Positions 24,169 to 32,179 of a stretch of DNA of 42,188 bases are shown here, piece by piece (within the stretch, counting starts at the first letter, position 1; the number at the start of each line of letters is the position of its first letter). A program made the position numbers and the translations under genes. The notes beneath the pieces were generated by a model. The model saw nothing but the letters and a program-made list of their open reading frames with translations, did not search any database and had not been told where the DNA came from. Source of the DNA: Candidatus Saccharimonadota bacterium (GTDB lineage: Bacteria > Patescibacteriota > Saccharimonadia > Saccharimonadales > Saccharimonadaceae); assembly GCA_017418275.1 (NCBI GenBank), contig JAFONX010000008.1, forward strand, positions 1 through 42,188, given 5' to 3'.

Positions 24169-25984
24169 AAAGCTAGTAATCAGTTTAATTCTTTCTGGAG
24201 CCCTATCCCTGGTAGGTGTTAGTTGCTTCGCGAGCGACGACGAGGATTATTCGGTAAACAGTATTCGCTACTACGGTTCGAGCACCTGTCAGATTAGCGA
24301 CTCGACGAATCGCGAAATATATATTAGTAGTGACTTGCGCGGCGAATCGCCTCTTGCGGGATGGGTCTCAGAGAACTATGCGGCGGTTACAAGTTTGGCG
24401 GCTGAGTATGGACTACCGTGGGAACCAATCATGGCTCAGGGTGCAATCGAATCGGATTTTGGTACAAGTGAAGAATTTACACGAAGTGGCAACATTTTTG
24501 TCTTAGGCCCAGACGGCAATGGTCTAAATAAAAACGCAAGTTATCCAAACCTTGAATCGTCTTGGAGGGCGCTTTTTGAGTATCTTCGACTGAGTGCTAG
24601 GGCAAACCGCGAACGCATCTTTTCGGAAGAAAATGTGCGTACCCCAAGCTTGTATATTGACGCTATCACTGCGGCGGGTTATAGTCCTCAACTAACTTCA
24701 GGATCGAACTATGCCGAGCTTCTCAAAGAAGCGACAACGGAAATTGAGCTGATTAGTGACCGCGCGAATCTACAAAGTTCAAAGGAAATTCTTAAAAACA
24801 CGCTCGCGATGGAAGGGAATATTGAACGTAATCGTAGCAAAGGCTTAGATAAATATGACAATGCATCCGAACAGGGCTCGACGGAATGTAATTGTGGTGG
24901 CGATGCGGGTGCTTCCAATGTGCGATGGTTTAACTTTTGGGCAACAAATAACTCATTGTATGGCTCGCAAAAAGCTCCAGTGATTGGTACGGAAGCAGAG
25001 AAGCGCCTCTCGGCAAATGACTATGGTCTTGAAATGCGGAAACCAGCGCAGGCGCTTGATATTACTTTCCGTATCAAGAACGGTAGCGGAGCGATAGTAG
25101 ACAGCGATCCATACTCGGCCTACCCGAATGGTGACTATCCTCATTTCCTGATAGATATCAAAAAGAAACGCGTCTTCCAATATTTTCCGATTAATCTCAG
25201 CGCAGCTACCAAGGACAGGGGTAACATCGAAAAAGGTATCGTAATAGATATTGTGGGCTATACCGATGAGGCCAATCTTGAATCGAGTTACTATCTCTGG
25301 AACACGGAAAAGAACTCGAACTATGAGTGGAAATATCTAGCCAAGCTAATAAATGCCATCTACGAGGAAAGCGGTAGTACGCTCAACACGCCTCAAGAGG
25401 GCGAATCGGCGCAAATTTGGGAAAAAGTTTCGAGCTATCTTAATCTAACGGAGCATAAAGCCGCCATTAAATGCAGTACTGTAGAAGATGCGAGTAGCAG
25501 CCCTAGTGAGCAGGAAGCCAAGCGTTTTGTGAATTATTACAATAATTCTGTCTCGATTGATCAATATGCCTTGCCGTCGAATTCGAAGAGTATGCCTGCG
25601 AGCTTTGTCGCGTATTTTGTCTCGCGTTTTACCTCGCTCAATACGGAAAATGTCGCATGGGGTGAGCCACGTGATGCTGTAAAGAATCTTGCAAATAGCT
25701 ATGCGTCGCTCGAGACGGGCAATGATCCTGCACCTTTTGCAGTGTTCTCTTCTACGGATATTGGGGCATTATGCGGTGCTTTTAACTGTGGCAGTACAGG
25801 TGTTGTTTTGGGCATAAACAATGGCCTCGCTACGACCGTTGAACAGAACTATCTATCCGGTAAAGCTGAGGTAAAGAAACGCTCGCTTGCTAGTCTTAAG
25901 AATGATAAGACCGGCACAAGTTTCATATATCTGCGCTCGGTGCTGAATGATGAGGAAATTAACCGCGGAAAAATGGGGCAGTAG
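24158..25984 (+). CDS. Secreted peptidoglycan hydrolase: glucosaminidase-like domain plus possible amidase-like domain
   Basis: The 608-aa product starts with a Sec signal (MKTKKLVISLILSGALSLVGVSCFAS). Residues near 55-160 match the glucosaminidase/FlgJ-type lysozyme family (PF01832-like): EYGLPWEPIMAQGAIESDFGTS, with the expected catalytic Glu, then N.F.LG and the SWRALFEYLRLS and YIDAITAAGYSP blocks. These enzymes cleave glycan strands. A later segment (PHFLIDIKKKRVFQYFP, then GIVIDIVGYTDE) faintly resembles Amidase_2/PGRP folds but lacks clear zinc ligands. ATG 24149 and a longer frame from 24104 are alternative starts; 24158 best fits a signal peptide. It overlaps the PEGA gene by 11 bases. 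Confidence 0.78.
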   Translation: MKTKKLVISLILSGALSLVGVSCFASDDEDYSVNSIRYYGSSTCQISDSTNREIYISSDLRGESPLAGWVSENYAAVTSLAAEYGLPWEPIMAQGAIESDFGTSEEFTRSGNIFVLGPDGNGLNKNASYPNLESSWRALFEYLRLSARANRERIFSEENVRTPSLYIDAITAAGYSPQLTSGSNYAELLKEATTEIELISDRANLQSSKEILKNTLAMEGNIERNRSKGLDKYDNASEQGSTECNCGGDAGASNVRWFNFWATNNSLYGSQKAPVIGTEAEKRLSANDYGLEMRKPAQALDITFRIKNGSGAIVDSDPYSAYPNGDYPHFLIDIKKKRVFQYFPINLSAATKDRGNIEKGIVIDIVGYTDEANLESSYYLWNTEKNSNYEWKYLAKLINAIYEESGSTLNTPQEGESAQIWEKVSSYLNLTEHKAAIKCSTVEDASSSPSEQEAKRFVNYYNNSVSIDQYALPSNSKSMPASFVAYFVSRFTSLNTENVAWGEPRDAVKNLANSYASLETGNDPAPFAVFSSTDIGALCGAFNCGSTGVVLGINNGLATTVEQNYLSGKAEVKKRSLASLKNDKTGTSFIYLRSVLNDEEINRGKMGQ

Positions 25985-27019
25985 ATGACTAGAAAGAGCA
26001 AAAAAACAATAAAAAGAATTACGGAAAATCGCAAAGTCAGGCGCGCCTTTTTGGGAATTTTGGCATTTCTTGCACTAGTTTGTCTTGGCGCTGCGTTTGG
26101 CGAAAAACTTTTTCGCTCATCGGTCGGCATTGGTGATTTCGAGGCAAACTATTCGACAGTATCATCAAAGACGCGCAAGGCGCTCAGAAAAGAGCTTGAG
26201 GTATTTACGATTTTGAATACCGGAGATACGGCACGAAAAAGTGTAAAATTCACTATTCGTGAGGGGCAAGCGCTTGCTGTAGATGAATATGAAGATGGTA
26301 CTATGCATAGTTCTTTCTATATTGATAGTGAGGAGCTTCAAATTTCTGCTTTCGTACAAATGAACTGGAGTCGTAGTCTTTCCAATCCAGACACAAGCTT
26401 CATCGTGCGAATTGATTGTGCAACGGGTGAAAATATAAAATACCAAGATAGTCACTGCTATTCTCGCACAACCGGCGAAGCCGCGCGTGCAGTAGGCACA
26501 GAGAACATTGCCCTCCTTGAAAGCTATGGTGTGCCAAGCGATGCTATCGAAAAAATGCAAACTTCAATGCTGAATTATCTGAAGATGGCCTATCCGAAAA
26601 CTGCTACAATGCTCTTGGAACGCAATAGTATTAAAACTAATAATAAAACGGTAAGTGCAAATCTAAAGCTAGATAATAATAGAATCTTCGCGCTAATCGT
26701 TGGAATTGAAGATAATTGGGCAATTGAGCTTCGAAGCGGAGAAAACGCGATTTGGGGTAGTGAGGCAAGCCAAAGTATTACTGCTAATCGCAATGAGCTA
26801 GTACTCAAGAAACTACTTCCGGCAGAGCTAGAAACTAAATCTGGCGCACATTTCTTACTAAGTTATGACAATAAAACGCAACTTGTAATCAACTCCGTAA
26901 AATGCGCTGAAGGAACAAAAAATTCGGAGCTTGAACAGGCTGCAAAAACTTGGCTAAAGAAGAATAATTTCAATGCTGACGCTTTTGAAATAAAGCTCAA
27001 AAAAGCCTGCGAGAATTAG
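25985..27019 (+). CDS. Single-pass membrane protein of unknown function
   Basis: I do not recognise the family. The 344-aa protein has a very basic N-terminus, one membrane segment (about 22-40) and a long outer part without repeats. A pair of cysteines (ATGEN...DSHC region) is spaced as a possible disulfide. The C-terminus (WLKKNNFNADAFEIKLKKAC) resembles the end of the PEGA protein (SLGYNPDDYEIQYE). This hints at a shared terminal domain in this operon. The ATG directly follows the stop of the peptidoglycan hydrolase gene without any gap, so coupling is likely. An envelope role is inferred from context. Confidence 0.7.
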   Translation: MTRKSKKTIKRITENRKVRRAFLGILAFLALVCLGAAFGEKLFRSSVGIGDFEANYSTVSSKTRKALRKELEVFTILNTGDTARKSVKFTIREGQALAVDEYEDGTMHSSFYIDSEELQISAFVQMNWSRSLSNPDTSFIVRIDCATGENIKYQDSHCYSRTTGEAARAVGTENIALLESYGVPSDAIEKMQTSMLNYLKMAYPKTATMLLERNSIKTNNKTVSANLKLDNNRIFALIVGIEDNWAIELRSGENAIWGSEASQSITANRNELVLKKLLPAELETKSGAHFLLSYDNKTQLVINSVKCAEGTKNSELEQAAKTWLKKNNFNADAFEIKLKKACEN

Positions 27020-27041
27020 AAGAAAAACTTACCCCTTGCGA

Positions 27042-27047
27042 TATAAT
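27042..27047 (+). promoter_or_regulatory. -10 promoter element of murJ
   Basis: TATAAT at 27042-27047 ends eight bases before the ATG at 27056. No Shine-Dalgarno sequence is present. Confidence 0.65.
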
Positions 27048-27055
27048 AGAGTAAG

Positions 27056-28705
27056 ATGCCAAGACCAAAGAAGTATTTAAGGAATGCCATCACGGCGGCA
27101 AATATGAAGTTGTCTATCAAGACAGCCTCGCTTGTCCTTGCAAGCTCTACGCTCGTTTCGGCGTTGCTTGGTATTTTTCGTGACCGCCTTCTAAACTCGA
27201 TGTACTATGACACTTATCCAGCAGGTCTCGATGCTTATACGACGGCTTTTACAGTACCAGATTTTCTTTATTTCATTATTACTTCTGGTGCACTTTCGGT
27301 GACTTTTATTCCTATTCTGAACGAGCGCTTAGTAGAAAAGAAGCATAAGGAAGCTTGGGACTACTGTTCTAGTCTCTTAAATTTCTTAGCAATACTGTGT
27401 TTTATTGCGTCGGTGCTAATTATAGTTTTTGCGGATCCGCTCGTGCGCTATGTTGTTGCACCTGGTCTCAATGAATCTTCGATGGCTTTAGCAATCAATA
27501 TGATGCGCGTGATTGCTATTAATCCCTTCTTATTCTCTATTTCGACAGTATTTAATAGTGTGCAACAGGCGGTGGGGCGTTTTGTATTTTGTGCACTTGC
27601 TCCGGCCCTGTATAACGTGGGTATTATTATAGGTGTTCTTAGCTTCACAAACGGTATTAATATCTTTGGTTGGCAAGTCTTTGACGGTGGTATTATGGGT
27701 GTCGCGCTCGGTGTCGTGCTTGGTGCGCTACTTCAGCTCGTTGTGAGCGTAATTGGCTTAGTTGGTCTAGGCTTTAATTATGGTTTCAAGATTAATTGGA
27801 AAAATAAGGGTTTCCGTACGGCTTTAAAGCTTCTGCCAATGCGTTCGATGGATCAGGGCATCGATTATATTACGGGTATTTTTAATACCAATCTTGCGTC
27901 ACGTATGGGCGAGCAGTCGATCCGCGCCTTCCAGCAGGCTTCGAGCTTGCAGGGTATGCCGGTCAGTCTGATTGGTGTCGCAATTTCGACGGCGTATTTC
28001 TCGCAACTGAGCCAAGATGCCGCGCGTAAAGACAAGGAAATTTTTATGCGCACTTTCCGAAAGGCACTGCGCGCGATTGCCTGGATTGCGATGCCGGTAG
28101 CAGTCTTTGTCTTCTTTGAGCGTGGCTATGTTGTAAACTTTATCAAGAATGGTGGCGACCCAAAGATTGCTAGTGTGCTCGGCTCGTTCGTGGTCTCGAT
28201 TTTCTGTACCTCATGTTTTCATATTGCTTCGCGTGGTTTCTATGCACGCCAAGATACACGCACGCCATTTACGATTTCGGTTGTGACTTTTATTGTACAG
28301 AGTGCCGTCATGCTCGGACTATACAAAATGGGCTTTGGTCCTGAGGGTCTAGCCTATGCCGTGTCATTCGGTACAGTCTTTGAACTTACGGGACTTCTAA
28401 TCTTCCAGAATCGTGCCATGGATCATAAGCTATTCACGGCGGACTTTTGGAGTGCGATTATTCGCATCATGATTTCCTCGGCAGTAGCTGGCGTAGCCTG
28501 CTATATTATGACCAGACTAATTCCGCTTCGTGCTGCAAACAACTCCTTCTTCAGCACTTTTCCGAAATTCTGCATTATCACGGCTGTTAGTGGAGTAGTA
28601 TACTTGCTCATGTGTGTCATCTTACGTGTCGAAGAAGTGAAACCAGTCTTCGCATACTTGAAGCGCGTTCTGTTCCGTAATGGTGTTGATTCAAAGAAGA
28701 AGTAA
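27056..28705 (+). CDS. murJ: Lipid II flippase MurJ
   Basis: This polytopic protein (549 aa, about 13-14 hydrophobic segments) belongs to the MurJ/MviN branch of the MOP exporter superfamily. It moves the peptidoglycan precursor lipid II to the outer face of the membrane. Characteristic early sequence is present: LASSTLVSALLGIFRDRLL, with the conserved Arg, and FTVPDFLYFIITSGALSVTFIPI. A later ALAPALYNVGIIIG segment is also typical. It follows the PEGA/hydrolase genes with its own promoter and precedes a bidirectional terminator. Together they form an envelope-building neighbourhood. Confidence 0.93.
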   Translation: MPRPKKYLRNAITAANMKLSIKTASLVLASSTLVSALLGIFRDRLLNSMYYDTYPAGLDAYTTAFTVPDFLYFIITSGALSVTFIPILNERLVEKKHKEAWDYCSSLLNFLAILCFIASVLIIVFADPLVRYVVAPGLNESSMALAINMMRVIAINPFLFSISTVFNSVQQAVGRFVFCALAPALYNVGIIIGVLSFTNGINIFGWQVFDGGIMGVALGVVLGALLQLVVSVIGLVGLGFNYGFKINWKNKGFRTALKLLPMRSMDQGIDYITGIFNTNLASRMGEQSIRAFQQASSLQGMPVSLIGVAISTAYFSQLSQDAARKDKEIFMRTFRKALRAIAWIAMPVAVFVFFERGYVVNFIKNGGDPKIASVLGSFVVSIFCTSCFHIASRGFYARQDTRTPFTISVVTFIVQSAVMLGLYKMGFGPEGLAYAVSFGTVFELTGLLIFQNRAMDHKLFTADFWSAIIRIMISSAVAGVACYIMTRLIPLRAANNSFFSTFPKFCIITAVSGVVYLLMCVILRVEEVKPVFAYLKRVLFRNGVDSKKK

Positions 28706-28752
28706 GTAACTGCCAGAAACATTTATTGTGGGTCATTACTATAATTGGTACC

Positions 28753-28792
28753 ACACAAAAAAGAACCCGCTTGTCTGGGTTCCTTTTTGTGT
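28753..28792. terminator. Bidirectional terminator between murJ and the YtxH-like gene
   Basis: ACACAAAAAAGAACCC pairs with GGGTTC(c)TTTTTGTGT around an 8-nt loop. A/T tracts on both sides suit the convergent genes. Confidence 0.9.
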
Positions 28793-28795
28793 AAG

Positions 28796-29152
28796 TTAAT
28801 CTTCGATTTTCTCTTCGATATCTTCGGCGACATCTTCGAGCTTTTCTTTGACTTCCTTTGCCTTTTTGTCTAAGCCGAGCTCTTTGCTTTTGTTCTTGAG
28901 TTTCTTCGAGATATCCTTGCCGGCCTTTTCGGCTTTCTTAGCAAAGTCTTTGCTTGCATCTTTGCCTTCTTTTACGGCTTTGTCGCCGAAATCTTTAAGA
29001 TCCTTGCGAGTCTCCTTACCAGATTTTGGTGCGAACAATACACCAGCGATGACACCCGCAGCCACACCCAGTGCGGCGCCAATTGCGAACTTTATGCCAG
29101 TACGCTTCTTGCAGTCGCAGCCGTCTTCTCTACAATTACAAGCTTTACTCAT
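28796..29152 (-). CDS. YtxH-like membrane protein
   Basis: This 118-aa protein has a Cys-rich N-terminus (CNCREDGCDCKK). The classical YtxH/GvpP-like segment follows: a Gly/Ala-rich membrane helix GAALGVAAGVIAGVLFAPKSGKETRKDL, then a long amphipathic Lys/Glu/Asp-rich helix. The start is set at ATG 29152, where GAGGAGG precedes it and the ATGAGTAA overlap with the upstream gene suggests coupling. An in-frame upstream ATG would add 14 basic residues. In Bacillus, ytxG-ytxH are paired stress genes; the gene before this one has a YtxG-like layout. The molecular role is not known. Confidence 0.8.
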   Translation of the reverse strand: MSKACNCREDGCDCKKRTGIKFAIGAALGVAAGVIAGVLFAPKSGKETRKDLKDFGDKAVKEGKDASKDFAKKAEKAGKDISKKLKNKSKELGLDKKAKEVKEKLEDVAEDIEEKIED

Positions 29153-29468
29153 CTTCTTCCTCCTCTTCGGATTCTTTCTTAGCTTTCTTTTCATCGGCGC
29201 TCGTGGAAGACTTTTTGTGCTTGCGGCGCGCAGAGCCTTCCGTGTAAGAATCTACAAAATAACGTACAAGGCCGCCCACCGTGGTAAAATCGCGGACATT
29301 ATCCGCAATGTCGCCAGCGGTTTCGGCTATTCCTTGGCCCTGAATCATAATCTTCTTAGCTTCTTTAGTTAAACGTATGAGTGCGATAACTAAAATGATA
29401 CCGACAACTAAGAAAATGAATAGGGCAACAGATAGGAATATAACCAAAATCCATGCTGGTGCTTCCAT
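29145..29468 (-). CDS. Small single-pass membrane protein, YtxG/DUF948-like layout
   Basis: This 107-aa protein has one N-terminal membrane helix (about 5-32). An amphipathic region (IMIQGQGIAETAGDIADNVRDF) follows, then a highly charged Lys/Glu tail ending EEEEEDE. The layout resembles YtxG/DUF948 proteins, and the pairing with a YtxH-like gene immediately downstream (8-bp overlap) supports that reading. The sequence match alone is weak. It begins one base after the galU stop codon and belongs to the long gatC-to-ytxH operon. Confidence 0.7.
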   Translation of the reverse strand: MEAPAWILVIFLSVALFIFLVVGIILVIALIRLTKEAKKIMIQGQGIAETAGDIADNVRDFTTVGGLVRYFVDSYTEGSARRKHKKSSTSADEKKAKKESEEEEEDE

Positions 29469-29469
29469 C

Positions 29470-30318
29470 TTACTGATTCTCCTCCATGCTCATGAATTCT
29501 TGGTAAGCCTTATAGAAGTTTGCTGGGTCGCCAGTAGTTAGCCATTTGCCCTTGCTCTTAGTGATAATAACGTCGCCGTCTTGAGTGAGGCGAGTAATTG
29601 CATCGACCGTCCAAAGCTCGTTATCGAGACCAGTATTACCTGGAACAAGATACTTGAAGATATCTGGAGTCAAAAGGTAGCGACCATAAGAAGTAAGGTT
29701 GGATGGTGATAGGTCTGGAGTAGCTGGCTTTTCGACAATGTGGTCAAGTGTCATCTTTTCTTTATCAGCAAGCGCAATCATGCCGTACTTCTTCCAGGTT
29801 TCTTCTGGCATTTCCTGTGCGGTAATAATTGCCTTGGCTTCTGGATTAGCTTCGTAAGCTTCAATCAAAGTCTTAACGTCACCTTCGCCAAATACGAGGT
29901 CGTCGCTGTAGAGAGCAACGAAAGCTTCGTCTTCGTTCAAATATGGCTTAGCACTGACGATTGGGGAGCCGTTGCCGTATGGAAGACTCTGATCCTGCTC
30001 GATAACAGTAATGTCCGCCATGTCGAGAACCTGCTTAACGCTTTCGAAGCGGTCAGACTTGCCCTGTGAGGCGAGCTGTTTCTCGATCTTTTCGACTGGA
30101 TTATTGAAGAAATCTTCGTAGATTGGCTTACCGTCTGGGGTTGCAACGATAATAATCTGTTTAATGCCGGCAGCGACACATTCTTCGACGACATGCTGCA
30201 TTACTGGCTTAGCGCCAAGTGGAAGCATGGCTTTTGGAATTGTCTTAGTGATTGGCAGGAAACGACTTGCGAAACCTGCATCGGTGATAACTGCTTTAGT
30301 TGGCTTTTTGTAGGACAT
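29470..30318 (-). CDS. galU: UTP-glucose-1-phosphate uridylyltransferase
   Basis: The enzyme makes UDP-glucose from UTP and glucose 1-phosphate, a precursor for cell-surface glycans. The 282-aa product has the nucleotidyltransferase start KAVITDAGFASRFLPITKTIPKAMLP, then KPVMQHVVEE, the sugar-site VEKP and the GRYLL motif, all in family order. The usual AAGLGTR reads DAGFASR. The critical Arg is kept but the Gly/Thr pattern of the phosphate loop is changed. A related NDP-sugar pyrophosphorylase is possible. It lies 17 bases after gatB in the same operon. Confidence 0.85.
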   Translation of the reverse strand: MSYKKPTKAVITDAGFASRFLPITKTIPKAMLPLGAKPVMQHVVEECVAAGIKQIIIVATPDGKPIYEDFFNNPVEKIEKQLASQGKSDRFESVKQVLDMADITVIEQDQSLPYGNGSPIVSAKPYLNEDEAFVALYSDDLVFGEGDVKTLIEAYEANPEAKAIITAQEMPEETWKKYGMIALADKEKMTLDHIVEKPATPDLSPSNLTSYGRYLLTPDIFKYLVPGNTGLDNELWTVDAITRLTQDGDVIITKSKGKWLTTGDPANFYKAYQEFMSMEENQ

Positions 30319-30335
30319 TATTTCTCCTTATCTAA

Positions 30336-31754
30336 TTACGATAGTTTTTTCTGGATTAGTTTGTTTACTGCACCAGGGTTAGCTTTGCCTTTCGACTTCT
30401 TCATAACTTGTCCCACCAAGAAGCCGATCGCTTTCATTTCGCCGTTTCGGACGTCTTCGGCTGCCTTCTGGCATTCTGGAGCCGCCAAAACTTCATCAAT
30501 AATTTGCTCTAGCGCACCCTCGTCATTCTCTTGGAGGAGGTTCATTTCCTTCGCGAGCTCGTGTGGCGTCTTACTAGTGTTTTTCTTATTATACAACTGA
30601 ATGAACACGTCTTTGCCGGCAGTTGAAGAAAGTTCGCTTTTTTCAACCATCTCCGACAATTCGGTTAGTTCATTGGCAGTTGCTAGTTTAAAGTCCTTGT
30701 CGAGGTTTTCCTCGGCGAGGAGCACACCAGAGAACCAGTGTGCGACACGTGGCGCAAGCTTGACGTTTTTGTCGCAAACTTCGGCAAGACGGCTGGCGAG
30801 CAATGGGTAGTTTAGGATGGCTTCGCGTTCGCTGTTGTCGAGCTTGAGCGCTTCGAATTTATTACGATAAAAATCTGGCATCGCAGGCAATTCGCTTGCG
30901 ACCTTATCTACGTATTCTTGGGTCAAAATCACTGGTGGAATATCTGGTTCTGGCATATAGCGATAATCTGCGGCACCTTCCTTGCTGCGCTGACCAGTCG
31001 TTTTGCCAGTCGCGTCGTTCCAGCCACGGGTTTCCTGAATAACTTCTTCGCCTTTTTCAAGCAAAGCAATCTGGCGTGCGGCTTCGTATTCGACGGCTCG
31101 TTCAACGCTACGGAAAGAGTTGAGGTTTTTGACTTCGGTGCGCGTACCAAGCTTGTCATTCTTTGAAACGGAAGTATTGACGTCAAAGCGCATGTTTCCC
31201 TGATAAAGGTCACCATTTGAGACGCCCGCATAAATCATGAGGCGATGCAGCTCTTCGGCATAAGCGCGCGCTTGGGCGGCAGAATGGATATCCGCCTCGG
31301 AAACGATTTCAATGAGCGGTGTGCCGACGCGGTTTAAATCGACGAGTGAATAATCGTCGAAGTGGGTCAACTTGCCTGCGTCGCCTTCAAGGTGGGCATG
31401 ATTGATGCGGACATCGTCGAAGCCTTGAAGATGAATGACGCCAGCACCGATAATAGGCTTGTACATCTGAGTAATCTGGTAACCAGCCGGTGAATCTGGA
31501 TAGAAATAATGTTTACGATCAAAACGGCTTTCGAGACCGATTTTACAGTTCATGGCAAGACCGGCCTGAACGGCTTTATGAACGGCTTCCTTGTTAAGAA
31601 CTGGAAGCATACCAGGCAGAGCATAGTCGAAAGGACTGACACAACTGTTTGGTTCTTTGTCTACGGCATCGTTATCGACGGCACTAAAGAGTTTCGTCTT
31701 GGTGTTGAGCTGGACGTGACATTCGATGCCGACTGTAATCTTATATTCGCTCAT
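30336..31754 (-). CDS. gatB: Aspartyl/glutamyl-tRNA amidotransferase subunit B
   Basis: GatB is the kinase/transfer subunit of GatCAB, which turns Glu-tRNA(Gln) and Asp-tRNA(Asn) into the amidated forms. The 472-aa protein shows VGIECHVQLNTKTKLF at the start, then YALPGMLPVLN, the HKY-type segment FDRKHYFYPDSPAGYQITQ, the GDLYQGNMRFDVN motif, and the helical/YqeY-like tail ending in NPGAVNKLI. The ATG overlaps the stop of the upstream gene in TAATG. It is complete. Confidence 0.97.
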   Translation of the reverse strand: MSEYKITVGIECHVQLNTKTKLFSAVDNDAVDKEPNSCVSPFDYALPGMLPVLNKEAVHKAVQAGLAMNCKIGLESRFDRKHYFYPDSPAGYQITQMYKPIIGAGVIHLQGFDDVRINHAHLEGDAGKLTHFDDYSLVDLNRVGTPLIEIVSEADIHSAAQARAYAEELHRLMIYAGVSNGDLYQGNMRFDVNTSVSKNDKLGTRTEVKNLNSFRSVERAVEYEAARQIALLEKGEEVIQETRGWNDATGKTTGQRSKEGAADYRYMPEPDIPPVILTQEYVDKVASELPAMPDFYRNKFEALKLDNSEREAILNYPLLASRLAEVCDKNVKLAPRVAHWFSGVLLAEENLDKDFKLATANELTELSEMVEKSELSSTAGKDVFIQLYNKKNTSKTPHELAKEMNLLQENDEGALEQIIDEVLAAPECQKAAEDVRNGEMKAIGFLVGQVMKKSKGKANPGAVNKLIQKKLS

Positions 31755-32179
31755 TATATTGCTCCTAAATCTTTTAGTGCTTGCTTATAGGTTTCGAGGG
31801 CGTGACTGGCTTGAGCATAGCTCGGCTCGAAATCTGCTTCGTGTGCTATTTGGTTGCGCAGCTTGTGCGCGTGCCAGACGGAATTGAGTTCAGAGAAACG
31901 CTCCTTGCCAACCTTTTTAAGGCGGTCTCCCATCGTGCGACCAGGGGTACCGATTTCGCAGAGGGCTTTGTCAAGTAATTTATCGCCCTTGATGATTGCC
32001 ATCGCATAGCTACTTGGGTTCTCCTTTTGTAGACTATTTTGAATAGTAAGAAAATCAATCTGGTACTGTTCTTGATCGAGCTTTGGCGTGTGCTTGCTAG
32101 TAAGAAAAGCGGTAACGAGCACGATTACGCCGACAATCAGAACAGCAATTAAGAAGACGAAGACGAGATTGTTATCCAT
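31754..32179 (-). CDS. Membrane-anchored protein with a HEPN-like RX4H motif, inside the gatCAB operon
   Basis: This 141-aa protein has a membrane segment at 5-26, then a soluble helical domain. The domain carries KLRNQIAHE at 107-114, where R108 and H113 make the RX4-6H signature of HEPN domains (often RNases or nucleotide-binding helical bundles). The surrounding helices (AIIKGDKLLDKAL, SHALETYKQALKDL) also suit a HEPN bundle. It sits between gatA and gatB with TAATG overlaps on both sides, so production is tied to the amidotransferase. Whether it acts on RNA or is only structural cannot be told. Confidence 0.65.
   Translation of the reverse strand: MDNNLVFVFLIAVLIVGVIVLVTAFLTSKHTPKLDQEQYQIDFLTIQNSLQKENPSSYAMAIIKGDKLLDKALCEIGTPGRTMGDRLKKVGKERFSELNSVWHAHKLRNQIAHEADFEPSYAQASHALETYKQALKDLGAI

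Noticed and set aside
25040-25330. Firm call of an Amidase_2 domain in the peptidoglycan hydrolase
   Set aside because: Only the HFLID...GIVIDIVG pattern fits; the first zinc His motif is not visible, so it is given only as a possibility.
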